Shown here: positions 41,004-48,818 of the stretch, in pieces
Numbering within the stretch: the stretch's first letter is position 1
Layout of the letters: the number at the start of each line of letters is the position of its first letter
Assembly: GCF_000383915.1 (NCBI RefSeq)
Contig: NZ_KB912942.1
Location: 5,824,564 to 5,888,563, forward strand
Direction of reading: 5' to 3'
Length of the DNA stretch: 64,000 nt
From: Amycolatopsis benzoatilytica AK 16/65
Lineage (GTDB): Bacteria; Actinomycetota; Actinomycetes; Mycobacteriales; Pseudonocardiaceae
Position numbers and translations under genes: made by a program
Notes under the pieces: generated by a model
The model's database searches: none
The model's input: only the letters and a program-made list of their open reading frames with translations
Told to the model about the DNA's origin: nothing

Positions 41004-42081
41004 CCGTCCGCTCCGGGTCCTGCTGGACGGAACCCCGCTGCTCGGCTCCCGGACCGGAATCGGGCGTTACACCGCTGCCCTGAGCGAAGAACTGGCCTCG
41101 ATGGACGAGGTCGACCTGCGCGCGGTCGCGTTCACCCTGCGGGGCTGGCGGAAGCTGCGCCACGTCCTGCCACACGGCGTGCAGGCGCGCGGAATGCCGG
41201 TCTCCGCAAGGCTTTTGCGCGCGACGTGGCTGCGCTCGCAACTGCCGCCGGTCGAACTGTTCGCCGGCACGACCGACGTCGTGCACGGCACGAACTTCGT
41301 CCTTCCCGGACGCCTGCGCGCCGCCGGAGTGCTGACGATTCACGACTTGGCGTTCATCGACGCACCGCAGGAACTGGCCCCGTCCGACCGGACTCTCCCG
41401 GAATTGGTCCGCAAGGGCGCGCACCGCGCGAACGTGATCTGCACGCCGACCGAAGCAGTGGCGGATGCCGTCGCGGAGAAGCTGGATGTGGACCGATCGC
41501 GGATCGTCGCCACACCGCTGGGCGTGAACCCGGCTTGGTTCACCGCGCGCCCGCCCGACGACGGGGTGCGAGCGAAGCTGCGCCTGCCGGAGAAGTACTT
41601 GTTGTTCGCCGGCGCCGCCGGACCGCGCAAGGGCCTGGACTGGCTGGCCGCGGCGCACGCCGCGGCACCGGACCTGCCGCCGCTGGTATTCGCCGGGCCG
41701 GGACCGTTTCCCCGGCTGCCGCGATCCGGGCAGACCGGGTACCTGTCCGATGTGGATCTCCGGACGGTCGTCGCGGGGGCCGCGGCGCTGGTGCTGCCGT
41801 CCCGGGACGAGGGCTTCGGCCTGCCGGTGCTGGAAGCGATGGCGTCCGATGTTCCCGTGGTGTGCACGGACATTCCGGCGCTGCGCGAGGTCGCCGGAGA
41901 CTGCGCGACGCTCGTTCCGTATGACGATGTGGACGGACTGGCCGAAGCGCTGCGGCAGGCAGTGACGGATCCACACGGCCTGGCCACGTCCACCGCCCGG
42001 AGAACACACGCGGCCGGCTTCACCTGGCACAACACCGCTTTGCGCACGCTGGACGCATACCGCCAAGCCGCGGAGTCCTGA
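40996..42081 (+). CDS. GT4-family glycosyltransferase
   Basis: A 361-residue GT-B transferase. It has the acceptor loop LLGSRTGIGRYTAALSEEL, HGTNFVLPGRL, LTIHDLAFIDAP, FAGAAGPRKGLDWLAA and the donor motif SRDEGFGLPVLEAMASDV. The GTG at 40996 overlaps the fused GT gene by 8 bases, so the three plus-strand genes GT2, GT2-GT4 and GT4 act in one pathway. It is followed by a 30-bp repeat array and the convergent rmlD gene. Confidence 0.88.
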   Translation: MADRPLRVLLDGTPLLGSRTGIGRYTAALSEELASMDEVDLRAVAFTLRGWRKLRHVLPHGVQARGMPVSARLLRATWLRSQLPPVELFAGTTDVVHGTNFVLPGRLRAAGVLTIHDLAFIDAPQELAPSDRTLPELVRKGAHRANVICTPTEAVADAVAEKLDVDRSRIVATPLGVNPAWFTARPPDDGVRAKLRLPEKYLLFAGAAGPRKGLDWLAAAHAAAPDLPPLVFAGPGPFPRLPRSGQTGYLSDVDLRTVVAGAAALVLPSRDEGFGLPVLEAMASDVPVVCTDIPALREVAGDCATLVPYDDVDGLAEALRQAVTDPHGLATSTARRTHAAGFTWHNTALRTLDAYRQAAES

Positions 42082-42107
42082 CTCCGCAGCGGCTTTCGCC
42101 CGGCGTG

Positions 42108-42225
42108 TCCGTAAAGGGCCCCTTCAGGGAATCCAAGTCCCGCAAGGAGCCCCTCACGGAAACCAAGTCCCGCAAGGAGCCCCTCACGGAAACCAAGTCC
42201 CGCAAGGAGCCCCTCACGGACGGCT
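42108..42225. repeat. Four-unit 30-bp tandem repeat between GT4 and rmlD
   Basis: Units begin at 42108, 42138, 42168 and 42198. Units 2 and 3 are identical over 30 bases (TCCCGCAAGGAGCCCCTCAC then GGAAACCAAG). Unit 1 is a diverged form, TCCGTAAAGGGGCCCCTTCA-like. Unit 4 is cut short by the rmlD stop codon. The first and last units are in inverted relation at their ends (GTCCGT and ACGGAC). The family is the same as at 58872-58958. It lies between convergent genes, so termination or structural roles are likely. Confidence 0.85.
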
Positions 42226-43110
42226 TCAGGCGTGCAGGTACGCCTGCAAAGCCTCGCGCCAATCCCGGAGCGGAGTCAGGCCCGCGTCTCGCCACGAGGC
42301 GTTGGACAGCAAGGAATACGCCGGGCGGGCCGCCGGCCTCGGGAACTCCGCGGTCGTGCAGGGCTTCACTCGATCCGGGTCCGCCCCGATCTCCTCGAAG
42401 ATCGCCCGGGCGAACCCGTACCAGGTGGTCTCGCCGCCGCCGGTGCAGTGCAACACCCGCCCGGCCGGTCCTTCGCCGGCGGCAACCGCCGAAGCCAGCT
42501 CCCACAGTCCGTTGGCCAGGTCCAGCGACCAGGTCGGCGCTCCTCGCTGATCATCCACGACGGACACCGACTCCCGCTCGCCCTCCAACCGCCGCATCGT
42601 CTCCACGAAGTTCGACCCGGTCTTCCCGTACACCCAGCTGGTCCGGACCACCCAGGCGGATGCCCCCGACCCGAGCACCGCGTCCTCGCCGGCGGCCTTC
42701 GTCCGCCCGTAGGCGTTCCGCGGTCCCAACGCGTCCCCGACCTCGTACGGCCGGTCCGCGTCCCCCGGGAACACATAGTCCGTGGACACGTGAATCAACG
42801 GCACCCGCCGCGAGCTGCACGCCGCGGCCAGGACCCGGGGCCCGTCCACATTGACCGCGAACGCGCGCGCTTCGTCGGTCTCCGCCGCGTCGACCGCCGT
42901 ATAGGCCGCAGCGTTGATCACCACCGGCATCGCATCGGCCGCGGCCGCGCGCTCGGCCAGCTCGCCGACCGCGCGGACCACCGCGCCGGTCGAGGTCAGG
43001 TCCAGCTCCTTCGACGAAGGAGCCACCACCTCCGCCCGCTCCGGCGCGGACTGGACCAGGTCCCGGCCCAACTGACCGGAACCGCCGGGGACGAAAACTG
43101 CCAGCCGCAC
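42226..43110 (-). CDS. rmlD: dTDP-4-dehydrorhamnose reductase RmlD
   Basis: A 294-residue extended SDR that makes dTDP-L-rhamnose, the donor used by WbbL. It has a variant Gly-rich loop FVPGGSGQLGRD, INAAAYTAVDAAETD, the catalytic Tyr-Lys in YGRTKAAGE, VVRTSWVYG and the substrate loop VVDDQRGAPTWS. The GTG start at 43110 lies 36 bases downstream of the rmlB stop, so rmlB-rmlD form an operon. Genes rmlA and rmlC are not in this window. Confidence 0.93.
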   Translation of the reverse strand: MRLAVFVPGGSGQLGRDLVQSAPERAEVVAPSSKELDLTSTGAVVRAVGELAERAAAADAMPVVINAAAYTAVDAAETDEARAFAVNVDGPRVLAAACSSRRVPLIHVSTDYVFPGDADRPYEVGDALGPRNAYGRTKAAGEDAVLGSGASAWVVRTSWVYGKTGSNFVETMRRLEGERESVSVVDDQRGAPTWSLDLANGLWELASAVAAGEGPAGRVLHCTGGGETTWYGFARAIFEEIGADPDRVKPCTTAEFPRPAARPAYSLLSNASWRDAGLTPLRDWREALQAYLHA

Positions 43111-43146
43111 CGGCCTACCTCCTGCTGCACAAGCGAAACAAACGAA

Positions 43147-44133
43147 TCAGGACAGGGCGGCGCGCTCTTTCAGCGGCTCCCACCACGCGCGGTTGTCGGC
43201 GTACCAGCGGACCGTCTCCGCGAGTCCGTCCTCGAACGACACCCGCGGAGCGTAGCCGAGTTCTCCGCTGATCTTCGCGATGTCCACCGAGTACCGCCGG
43301 TCGTGCGCCTTGCGGTCGGCTACCGGCTCGACCATTTCCCAGCCCAGACCGGCCGCCGCGACCAGGCGCCCGGTCAGCTCGCGGTTGGTCAGCTCGGTCC
43401 CGCCGCCGATGTTGTAGACCTCGCCGGGACGGCCGCCGTCGGCGACCAGCTGGATGCCGTGGCAGTGGTCGTCCACGTGCAGCCAGTCGCGGACGTTCAG
43501 GCCGTCGCCGTAGAGCGGGACCTTCTTGCCGTCCAGCAGGTTGGTCACGAACAGCGGGATGACCTTCTCCGGGAACTGGTACGGGCCGTAGTTGTTCGAG
43601 CACCGGGTGACGCACACCGGCAGGCCGTGCGTGCGGAAGTACGACCGGGCGATCAGATCCGACGACGCCTTCGACGCCGAGTACGGCGAATTCGGCTCCA
43701 GCACATGGTCTTCCGACCACGAACCCTCGTCGATCGACCCGTACACCTCGTCGGTCGAGACGTGCACGAACTTGCCGACGCCCGCCTCCAGCGCGGCCTG
43801 CAGCAGCGTCTGGGTGCCGAGCACGTTGGTGAGCACGAAATCCGCCGAGCCGAGAATCGAGCGGTCCACATGGGACTCCGCGGCGAAGTGGACGACCAGG
43901 TCGACGCCGCTCATCAGCTCGGTCACCCGCGCGGAATCGCAGATGTCGCCGCGCACGAAGCGCAGCCGGGGACTCGCCGCGACCGGGGCGAGGTTCGCCT
44001 CGTTGCCCGCGTAGGTGAGCTTGTCGAGCACCACGACCTCGGCGTCGCCCAGCGTCGGGTACGCACCCGATAGGACCTGCCGCACGTAGTGCGATCCGAT
44101 GAACCCGGCGCCGCCGGTGACCAGGACCCGCAT
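43147..44133 (-). CDS. rmlB: dTDP-glucose 4,6-dehydratase RmlB
   Basis: A 328-residue extended SDR that converts dTDP-glucose to the 4-keto-6-deoxy sugar. Motifs are the NAD site VTGGAGFIGSHYVRQ, HFAAESHVDRSI, VSTDEVYGSI, the catalytic YSASKASSD and RCSNNYGPYQFPEK. Two in-frame ATGs lie 6 bases apart (44139 and 44133). The inner one fits the GGGGTGG ribosome site spacing and the family N-terminus. It is divergent from the first LCP gene. Confidence 0.94.
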   Translation of the reverse strand: MRVLVTGGAGFIGSHYVRQVLSGAYPTLGDAEVVVLDKLTYAGNEANLAPVAASPRLRFVRGDICDSARVTELMSGVDLVVHFAAESHVDRSILGSADFVLTNVLGTQTLLQAALEAGVGKFVHVSTDEVYGSIDEGSWSEDHVLEPNSPYSASKASSDLIARSYFRTHGLPVCVTRCSNNYGPYQFPEKVIPLFVTNLLDGKKVPLYGDGLNVRDWLHVDDHCHGIQLVADGGRPGEVYNIGGGTELTNRELTGRLVAAAGLGWEMVEPVADRKAHDRRYSVDIAKISGELGYAPRVSFEDGLAETVRWYADNRAWWEPLKERAALS

Positions 44134-44251
44134 CCTCATCCACCCCTTCTCGCCCGACCGGGCGCTCTCGCCACCAGCCTACGGGTGGCTCGCTCGATAC
44201 TCGGTAGAGTGGCTGTGGCGTAGTCGCGCCGGGGCATCCTGGGGAGGGACA

Positions 44252-45787
44252 GTGGCCGAGTGGCCGGGGACACCGCTGCCGGTGCACCGCGGTCGCGGTG
44301 CACTCAAAGTCGCGCGGCGCGGCGGCAAAGTCCTGCTGGCGGCGCTGTCGGTGATCGTGCTCGCGCTGACCTGGTACGGCTGGCAGTTCATCGGCGACCC
44401 GCGCAGCGGCTTCTCCACCACCGAGGTGTTCGGCGAACAGCAGCCGCACGCCAAGCCGCTCGACGGCGCGATCGACATTCTCCTGGTCGGCCAGGACAGC
44501 CGCACCGACGCGCAGGGCAACCCGCTGCCCCGCGAGGTGCTCGACATGTTGCACGCCGGCGTCTCGGACGGGGAAAAACAGACCGACACGATGATCCTCG
44601 TGCATATCCCGCAGAACGGGGAGCACGCGATCGCGATTTCGTTCCCCCGCGACTCCTGGGTCGAGATCACCGGCGGCTTCGGCAAGCACAAGCTGAACAG
44701 CGCGTACGTATACGCCTACAACGACACCGCCAAGACGCTGCAGGCCAAGGGCGACACCGACCTCAAGGACGTCGACGAGAAGGCCAAGCTGGCCGGCCGC
44801 AAGAACCTGGTGGCGACACTGGAGAAGTTCATCGGCAAACCGGGCATGATCGACCGCTACGCCGAGGTCAACCTGGCCAGTTTTTACGAGGTCACCAAGG
44901 CCATCGGCGGCGTGCAGGTGTGCCTCAACCGCGCGGTGCAGGAGAAGAAGTCGGGCGTGGACCTGCCCGCCGGGAAACAGACGATCGAGGGCGTCCAGGC
45001 GCTGGCCTTCGTCCGGCAGCGCTACGGCCTGCCGAACGGCGACCTGGACCGGATCGGCCGTCAGCAGGCGTTCCTGTCCGGGCTGGCGAACAAGGTGCTC
45101 TCCGCCGACGTGCTCGCCAACCCGGTGCGCATCGCGCAGCTCATCGCAGCGGTGAAGAAGTCCGTGGTGCTGTCCTCCGGCTGGGACCTCCCCGAGTTCG
45201 TCGAGCAAATGCGCGGACTGACCGGCGGCAACGTCGAGTTCCACACCATCCCGACCGAGGGCAACGCGGTGATCGGCGGCGCCGACGTGCTGCGCGTCGA
45301 CCCGGCGAAGGTCCGTGCCGAGGTCAACCGGCTGACCTCGGACGGCGGCGAGCCGCCCGCCTCCAGCGGCGCGCAGCTGCCGGGCGCGGACAAGGTGACC
45401 GTCGAACTGTTCGACGGATCCGGGTCCAGCGCCGCCGATCAGGTAGAAACCTTGTTGCAGGGCAAGGGTTTCCAGCCAGGCGCTCGCACCAGACTGTCCA
45501 CCCGCGCGACGACCGTGCTGCGCTACCACCCGGCCGACGAGGCGGCCGCCGACCTGGTCCGCCAGGCGCTCGGCAGCACCGCGCAGGCCGAGCCGGACGC
45601 GGACGTCGCGGCCGGGCACGTACGGGTACTCCTGGGCAAGGACGCCGGCGAACTGGGCGGGGCGACGTCGACGCCGCCCGCCAGTACCTCGGCGGCACCG
45701 CCGACCCCGCCGACGTCTTCGCCGGCACCGTCGAACTCATCCGCCGCGCCGCCGATCACGGCGGGCGATGTCCCCTGCGTCAACTAA
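44252..45787 (+). CDS. LCP-family cell-wall polymer ligase with LytR_C domain
   Basis: A 511-residue LytR-CpsA-Psr protein that attaches lipid-linked glycans such as arabinogalactan to peptidoglycan. A short cytosolic N-terminus and one TM helix (LLAALSVIVLALTWYGWQF) come first. The LCP catalytic domain follows (DILLVGQDSRTD, ISFPRDSWVEI, YAEVNLASFYE, VRQRYGLPNGDLDRIGRQQ). A LytR_C domain (VTVELFDGSGSSAADQVE) and a Thr/Ser/Pro tail ending GDVPCVN complete it. The GTG has GGGGAGGGAC upstream. It corresponds in position to Rv3267. Confidence 0.92.
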   Translation: MAEWPGTPLPVHRGRGALKVARRGGKVLLAALSVIVLALTWYGWQFIGDPRSGFSTTEVFGEQQPHAKPLDGAIDILLVGQDSRTDAQGNPLPREVLDMLHAGVSDGEKQTDTMILVHIPQNGEHAIAISFPRDSWVEITGGFGKHKLNSAYVYAYNDTAKTLQAKGDTDLKDVDEKAKLAGRKNLVATLEKFIGKPGMIDRYAEVNLASFYEVTKAIGGVQVCLNRAVQEKKSGVDLPAGKQTIEGVQALAFVRQRYGLPNGDLDRIGRQQAFLSGLANKVLSADVLANPVRIAQLIAAVKKSVVLSSGWDLPEFVEQMRGLTGGNVEFHTIPTEGNAVIGGADVLRVDPAKVRAEVNRLTSDGGEPPASSGAQLPGADKVTVELFDGSGSSAADQVETLLQGKGFQPGARTRLSTRATTVLRYHPADEAAADLVRQALGSTAQAEPDADVAAGHVRVLLGKDAGELGGATSTPPASTSAAPPTPPTSSPAPSNSSAAPPITAGDVPCVN

Positions 45788-45851
45788 AGTCAAGCACCCG
45801 GCGCGGCGGTCCGAGACAGCCCGTACGCTGGCGAGCGGGGAGGTATCCGGG

Positions 45852-47309
45852 GTGGACGAGAACCAGGAAAAACCGGACCGGACGGCGGAAAGAGCCGACA
45901 ATCCGGTGATTTCGGGCAACCCCGATGCGGCGGGCGCCGCAGATCAAGCGGGCGAGAGCCCTGCGGAGCCGGAAGCCCCCGACGCGCACGCTCAGGCCGG
46001 CAAAGACGAAGCCGTCGACCCGCAGCCCGCCGACGCGGACGCTCCAGGAGACGAAGACAAGGGCCTCACCTCGTCCGCCGACCCGGACTGGAAGCCGTCG
46101 CCGGTCCCCCGGGTCGTGCTTCCCCAGCCGTCGCAGCCCGCACCGCCGGAACCGGCCGCCGCGCCGGTCAGCCGCACCGGCCGGGTCACCCGGGTGACCC
46201 GCCGCATCGCGATCGGCGTCGTCTCCTTGCTGGCACTGGGCGCGACAGGCTACGCGTACGTCACCAAGGACCGGCTGCAGAGCAGCGTCCCGACCACCGA
46301 CGTTCTCACCCCGCGCGCCGGCGAACCGCCCGCACCGCCCGCCGACGACGGCGGCACCGACATCCTGTTGGTCGGCAGCGACGCGCGCACCGACGCCCAG
46401 GGCAACCCGCTGCCGCTGAGCCTGTTGAAGTCGCTGCGCACCGAAAGCACGTCCGGCATCAACACCGACACCATCATCCTGGTGCGGATCCCGAAGAACG
46501 GCGGCAAAGCGTCCGCCGTGTCGATCCCGCGCGACACCTGGGTCGACGTGCCCGGCCGAGGCAAGGCGAAGATCAACTCGGCGTACGGCGTCGCCAAGGC
46601 ACACGCGGCAGCGGACGAACGCGCGCAGGGCGAGCACGACCAGGCCAAGATCGCCCGCGATTCGGACAGTGCGGGCCGGCGCGCGTTGGTCCAGACCGTG
46701 CAGGACCTCACCCAGGTGCGCATCGACCACTACGCCGAGGTCAACCTGCTCGGCTTCTACCTGCTCACCGAGGCCGTCGGCGGCGTGCAGGTGTGCCTGA
46801 ACCACGCGACCGCCGACGAGGACTCCGGCGCGAACTTCCGCCGCGGCGTGCAGACCGTCTCCGGCGGCGCGGCACTGTCGTTCGTGCGCCAGCGCAAGAA
46901 CCTGCCCAACGGCGACCTGGACCGGATCAAACGGCAGCAGGCGTTCCTGTCTTCGGCGCTGCACAAGGTGCTGTCCGCGGGCACGCTGGCCAGCCCGTCC
47001 ACCATGAGCAGCCTGATCGACGCGGTGCACCGCTCGATCGTGCTCGACGACAATCTTGACCTGCTCGACTTCGCCCAGCAGGTCAAGGGCCTCGCCTCCG
47101 GCGACCTGACCTTCGCCACCATCCCGGTGATCACCGCGAACGGCCGCAGCGAGGACGGGCAGAGCATCGTGCAGGTGGACCCCTCGGCGGTGCAGAAGTT
47201 CGTGGCCGGCCTGGCCGGGCATCCGTCGAACGGAGGCGGCGGCGCCGCGCCGGGGGCCGCGCCGCGGCAGCTGGACTCCGGTGTCCCGGGCGTGCCCTGC
47301 GTCGACTGA
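45852..47309 (+). CDS. Second LCP-family protein, long acidic N-terminus
   Basis: A 485-residue LCP protein. About 100 residues of acidic, Pro/Ala-rich cytosolic sequence precede the TM helix (IAIGVVSLLALGATGYAYV). The LCP domain is intact (DILLVGSDARTDAQGNPLP, VSIPRDTWVDVPG, RIDHYAEVNLLGFY, VRQRKNLPNGDLDRIKRQQ). It lacks the LytR_C domain of its neighbour but ends in a similar GVPCVD. The GTG has GGGGAGG 8 bases upstream, and a TACGCT box lies just before. It arose by tandem duplication with domain loss. The long N-terminus could receive regulatory phosphorylation (inference). Confidence 0.9.
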   Translation: MDENQEKPDRTAERADNPVISGNPDAAGAADQAGESPAEPEAPDAHAQAGKDEAVDPQPADADAPGDEDKGLTSSADPDWKPSPVPRVVLPQPSQPAPPEPAAAPVSRTGRVTRVTRRIAIGVVSLLALGATGYAYVTKDRLQSSVPTTDVLTPRAGEPPAPPADDGGTDILLVGSDARTDAQGNPLPLSLLKSLRTESTSGINTDTIILVRIPKNGGKASAVSIPRDTWVDVPGRGKAKINSAYGVAKAHAAADERAQGEHDQAKIARDSDSAGRRALVQTVQDLTQVRIDHYAEVNLLGFYLLTEAVGGVQVCLNHATADEDSGANFRRGVQTVSGGAALSFVRQRKNLPNGDLDRIKRQQAFLSSALHKVLSAGTLASPSTMSSLIDAVHRSIVLDDNLDLLDFAQQVKGLASGDLTFATIPVITANGRSEDGQSIVQVDPSAVQKFVAGLAGHPSNGGGGAAPGAAPRQLDSGVPGVPCVD

Positions 47310-47318
47310 CGCCACAGC

Positions 47319-47330
47319 TAGCCTGGTCCC
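47319..47330 (+). promoter_or_regulatory. Leaderless promoter of the TIGR03089 gene
   Basis: TAGCCT (47319-47324) is followed by 6 bases and the ATG at 47331. No ribosome site is present. Confidence 0.6.
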
Positions 47331-48032
47331 ATGAGTCTCACCGAGCAGCTGCTCCGCCCGCTCCTGGCCGCGCCGGCGAAACCACTGGTCACGCACTACG
47401 ACGACCGGATCGGCAGCCGGGTCGAGCTGTCCGTGGCGACGATGCAGAACTGGGCCGCCAAGACGGCGAACTGGCTGGTCGACGAGTTCGACGTGGAGCC
47501 GGGCGACGCGGTCGCGGTACGGCTGCCCGCGCACTGGCAGACCGCGGGAGTACTGCTCGGCGCCTGGTGGTGCGGGGCCCGCGTGGTGGCCGAACCGGCC
47601 GGCGCGCGAGTCGTTTTCACCAGCCCGGACGAGGAGATCGCCGCGCCGGCCGTCGCCGTGGTGTCGCTCGACCCGATGGGCCGCGGACTGAGCACGCCCC
47701 CGTCCGGCGGGGCGCTCGACTACCTGGCCGAAGCACGGATGTCCGGCGACCAGTTCTTCCCGATGCAGCCGGTGCCCGGCGATACCTTGGCGCTCGGCGA
47801 CTCCACCGTGGACGAGGTGTGGGCGGAAGCGACCGCCCGCGCGGAAAAACTCGGCCTCACCGCAGCCGACCGGGTTCTCTCCACTTTGGACTGGACGGTG
47901 CCGGACGGAGTGCTCGCGGGCCTGCTGGTGCCGCTCTCCGCGGCCGCGCATCTGGTCCAGGTCACGAACGCCGATCCGGCGAAACTGGCTGCCCGCCGCG
48001 AAGCCGAGCGGACCACCGCCGACCTGTCGTGA
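47331..48032 (+). CDS. TIGR03089 family protein
   Basis: A 233-residue actinobacterial protein that looks like the N-terminal portion of an AMP-binding enzyme (ATMQNWAAKTANWLVDEF, AVRLPAHWQTAGVLLGAWWCGA, DRVLSTLDWTVPDGVLAGLL). It lacks the ATP-binding and C-terminal parts, so it cannot be a full acyl-CoA ligase. Position after the LCP gene matches Rv3268 in M. tuberculosis. Function unknown. Confidence 0.87.
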   Translation: MSLTEQLLRPLLAAPAKPLVTHYDDRIGSRVELSVATMQNWAAKTANWLVDEFDVEPGDAVAVRLPAHWQTAGVLLGAWWCGARVVAEPAGARVVFTSPDEEIAAPAVAVVSLDPMGRGLSTPPSGGALDYLAEARMSGDQFFPMQPVPGDTLALGDSTVDEVWAEATARAEKLGLTAADRVLSTLDWTVPDGVLAGLLVPLSAAAHLVQVTNADPAKLAARREAERTTADLS

Positions 48033-48075
48033 GCGGCCAAGCCGTTTCTGACCGGCCTCGCCACTCACCAGGCGA

Positions 48076-48504
48076 TCAGGCGTCCTGCAGTTCCCGCGAG
48101 CCCTCGCGGCGACGCTTGAACAGGACGTTGTCCAGTGCGAGCCGCCCGCTGTTGAAGCCGAGTGCGAGCGCGGTCAGGCCGAGCACCAGCACCAGCTCGT
48201 AGCCGCCTTTGCCGGTCAGGCCGTTCGAAAGGTGCACCGAGAACAGCGCCCCGGCCATGTCGATCAGGTAGCCGATCGCGACCACCGGCAGCAGGAAACC
48301 GGCGACGAACGCGATCGAGCCGAGCAGTTCGAGCACGATCACGAGGAACGCGGACACCGCAGGCAGCGGAATGCCGATCTGGCTGAACATGTCGCCAGTG
48401 GCGCCGACGCCGCTGTCCCACTTCTGCAGGCCGTGCGCGAAGAACACCACCGCGACCCCGATCCGGCCGAGCAGCAGCGCGACATCCTTGACTCGAATGT
48501 TCAT
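48076..48504 (-). CDS. DoxX-family membrane protein
   Basis: A 142-residue four-helix protein. The hallmark opening LLLGRIGVAVVFFAHGLQKW is followed by FLVIVLELLGSIAFVAGFLLP, IGYLIDMAGALFSVH and ALALGFNSGRLALD. DoxX proteins are linked to redox and thiol stress at the membrane. The ATG at 48504 is preferred because GGGGGA lies 9-10 bases upstream; an ATG at 48513 abuts that site too closely. A TTCA-type palindrome lies just upstream. Confidence 0.88.
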   Translation of the reverse strand: MNIRVKDVALLLGRIGVAVVFFAHGLQKWDSGVGATGDMFSQIGIPLPAVSAFLVIVLELLGSIAFVAGFLLPVVAIGYLIDMAGALFSVHLSNGLTGKGGYELVLVLGLTALALGFNSGRLALDNVLFKRRREGSRELQDA

Positions 48505-48524
48505 GGAAGACATCCCCCGGTAAG

Positions 48525-48534
48525 TGAATATTCA
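48525..48534. promoter_or_regulatory. Palindrome TGAATATTCA upstream of doxX
   Basis: A perfect 10-bp palindrome lies 21 bases before the doxX start, in AAGTGAATATTCAACT. TTGAATATTCAA-like sites are typical MarR-family operators, and DoxX genes are often under such control. No regulator gene adjoins it. Confidence 0.5.
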
Positions 48535-48707
48535 ACTGACTCGGCCCACGGTAGGGCACCGAACACCGGCCCGGGGAGGTCGGCCAGTGATCGACAGGAA
48601 ACCGACAGGCACCGGAAACTCGGTGGACCCGGCGTCCGGCCCGGCGGTACCTTCCAGGCATCCGCGGCCGCGTGCGCCGCCGTTCGCCGACCATGCGAGG
48701 AGCCCCG

Positions 48708-48818
48708 ATGCGCCGACAGTCCGATCGATCCCAGTTCGGCCTGTCCCCCGCATCCGAGGATCTCCGCACGCATGAAAGCACTGACCATTGGCGTACTGGC
48801 GCATGTAGACGCCGGTAA
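48708..48818 (+). CDS. Possible 36-codon leader ORF overlapping the ribosomal protection gene start
   Basis: ATG 48708 has a strong ribosome site (GCGAGGAGCCCCG). The frame encodes MRRQSDRSQFGLSP and continues to a TAA at 48816-48818, 47 bases inside the next gene in a different frame. The downstream gene's own site (GAGGA, 12 bases from its ATG) is weaker. This could be a regulatory leader peptide controlling a drug-resistance gene. Evidence is positional only. Confidence 0.35.
   Translation: MRRQSDRSQFGLSPASEDLRTHESTDHWRTGACRRR

Noticed and set aside
42105..42854. A 249-codon plus-strand open frame starting in the repeat array
   Set aside because: Its N-terminus is just translated 30-bp repeat and the rest is antisense to rmlD, with Arg/Pro-rich composition typical of a shadow frame.
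44160..44250. tRNA-like fold between rmlB and the LCP gene
   Set aside because: Small hairpins exist, but there is no T-loop (GTTCGA) or acceptor pairing. No tRNA was found anywhere in the window.
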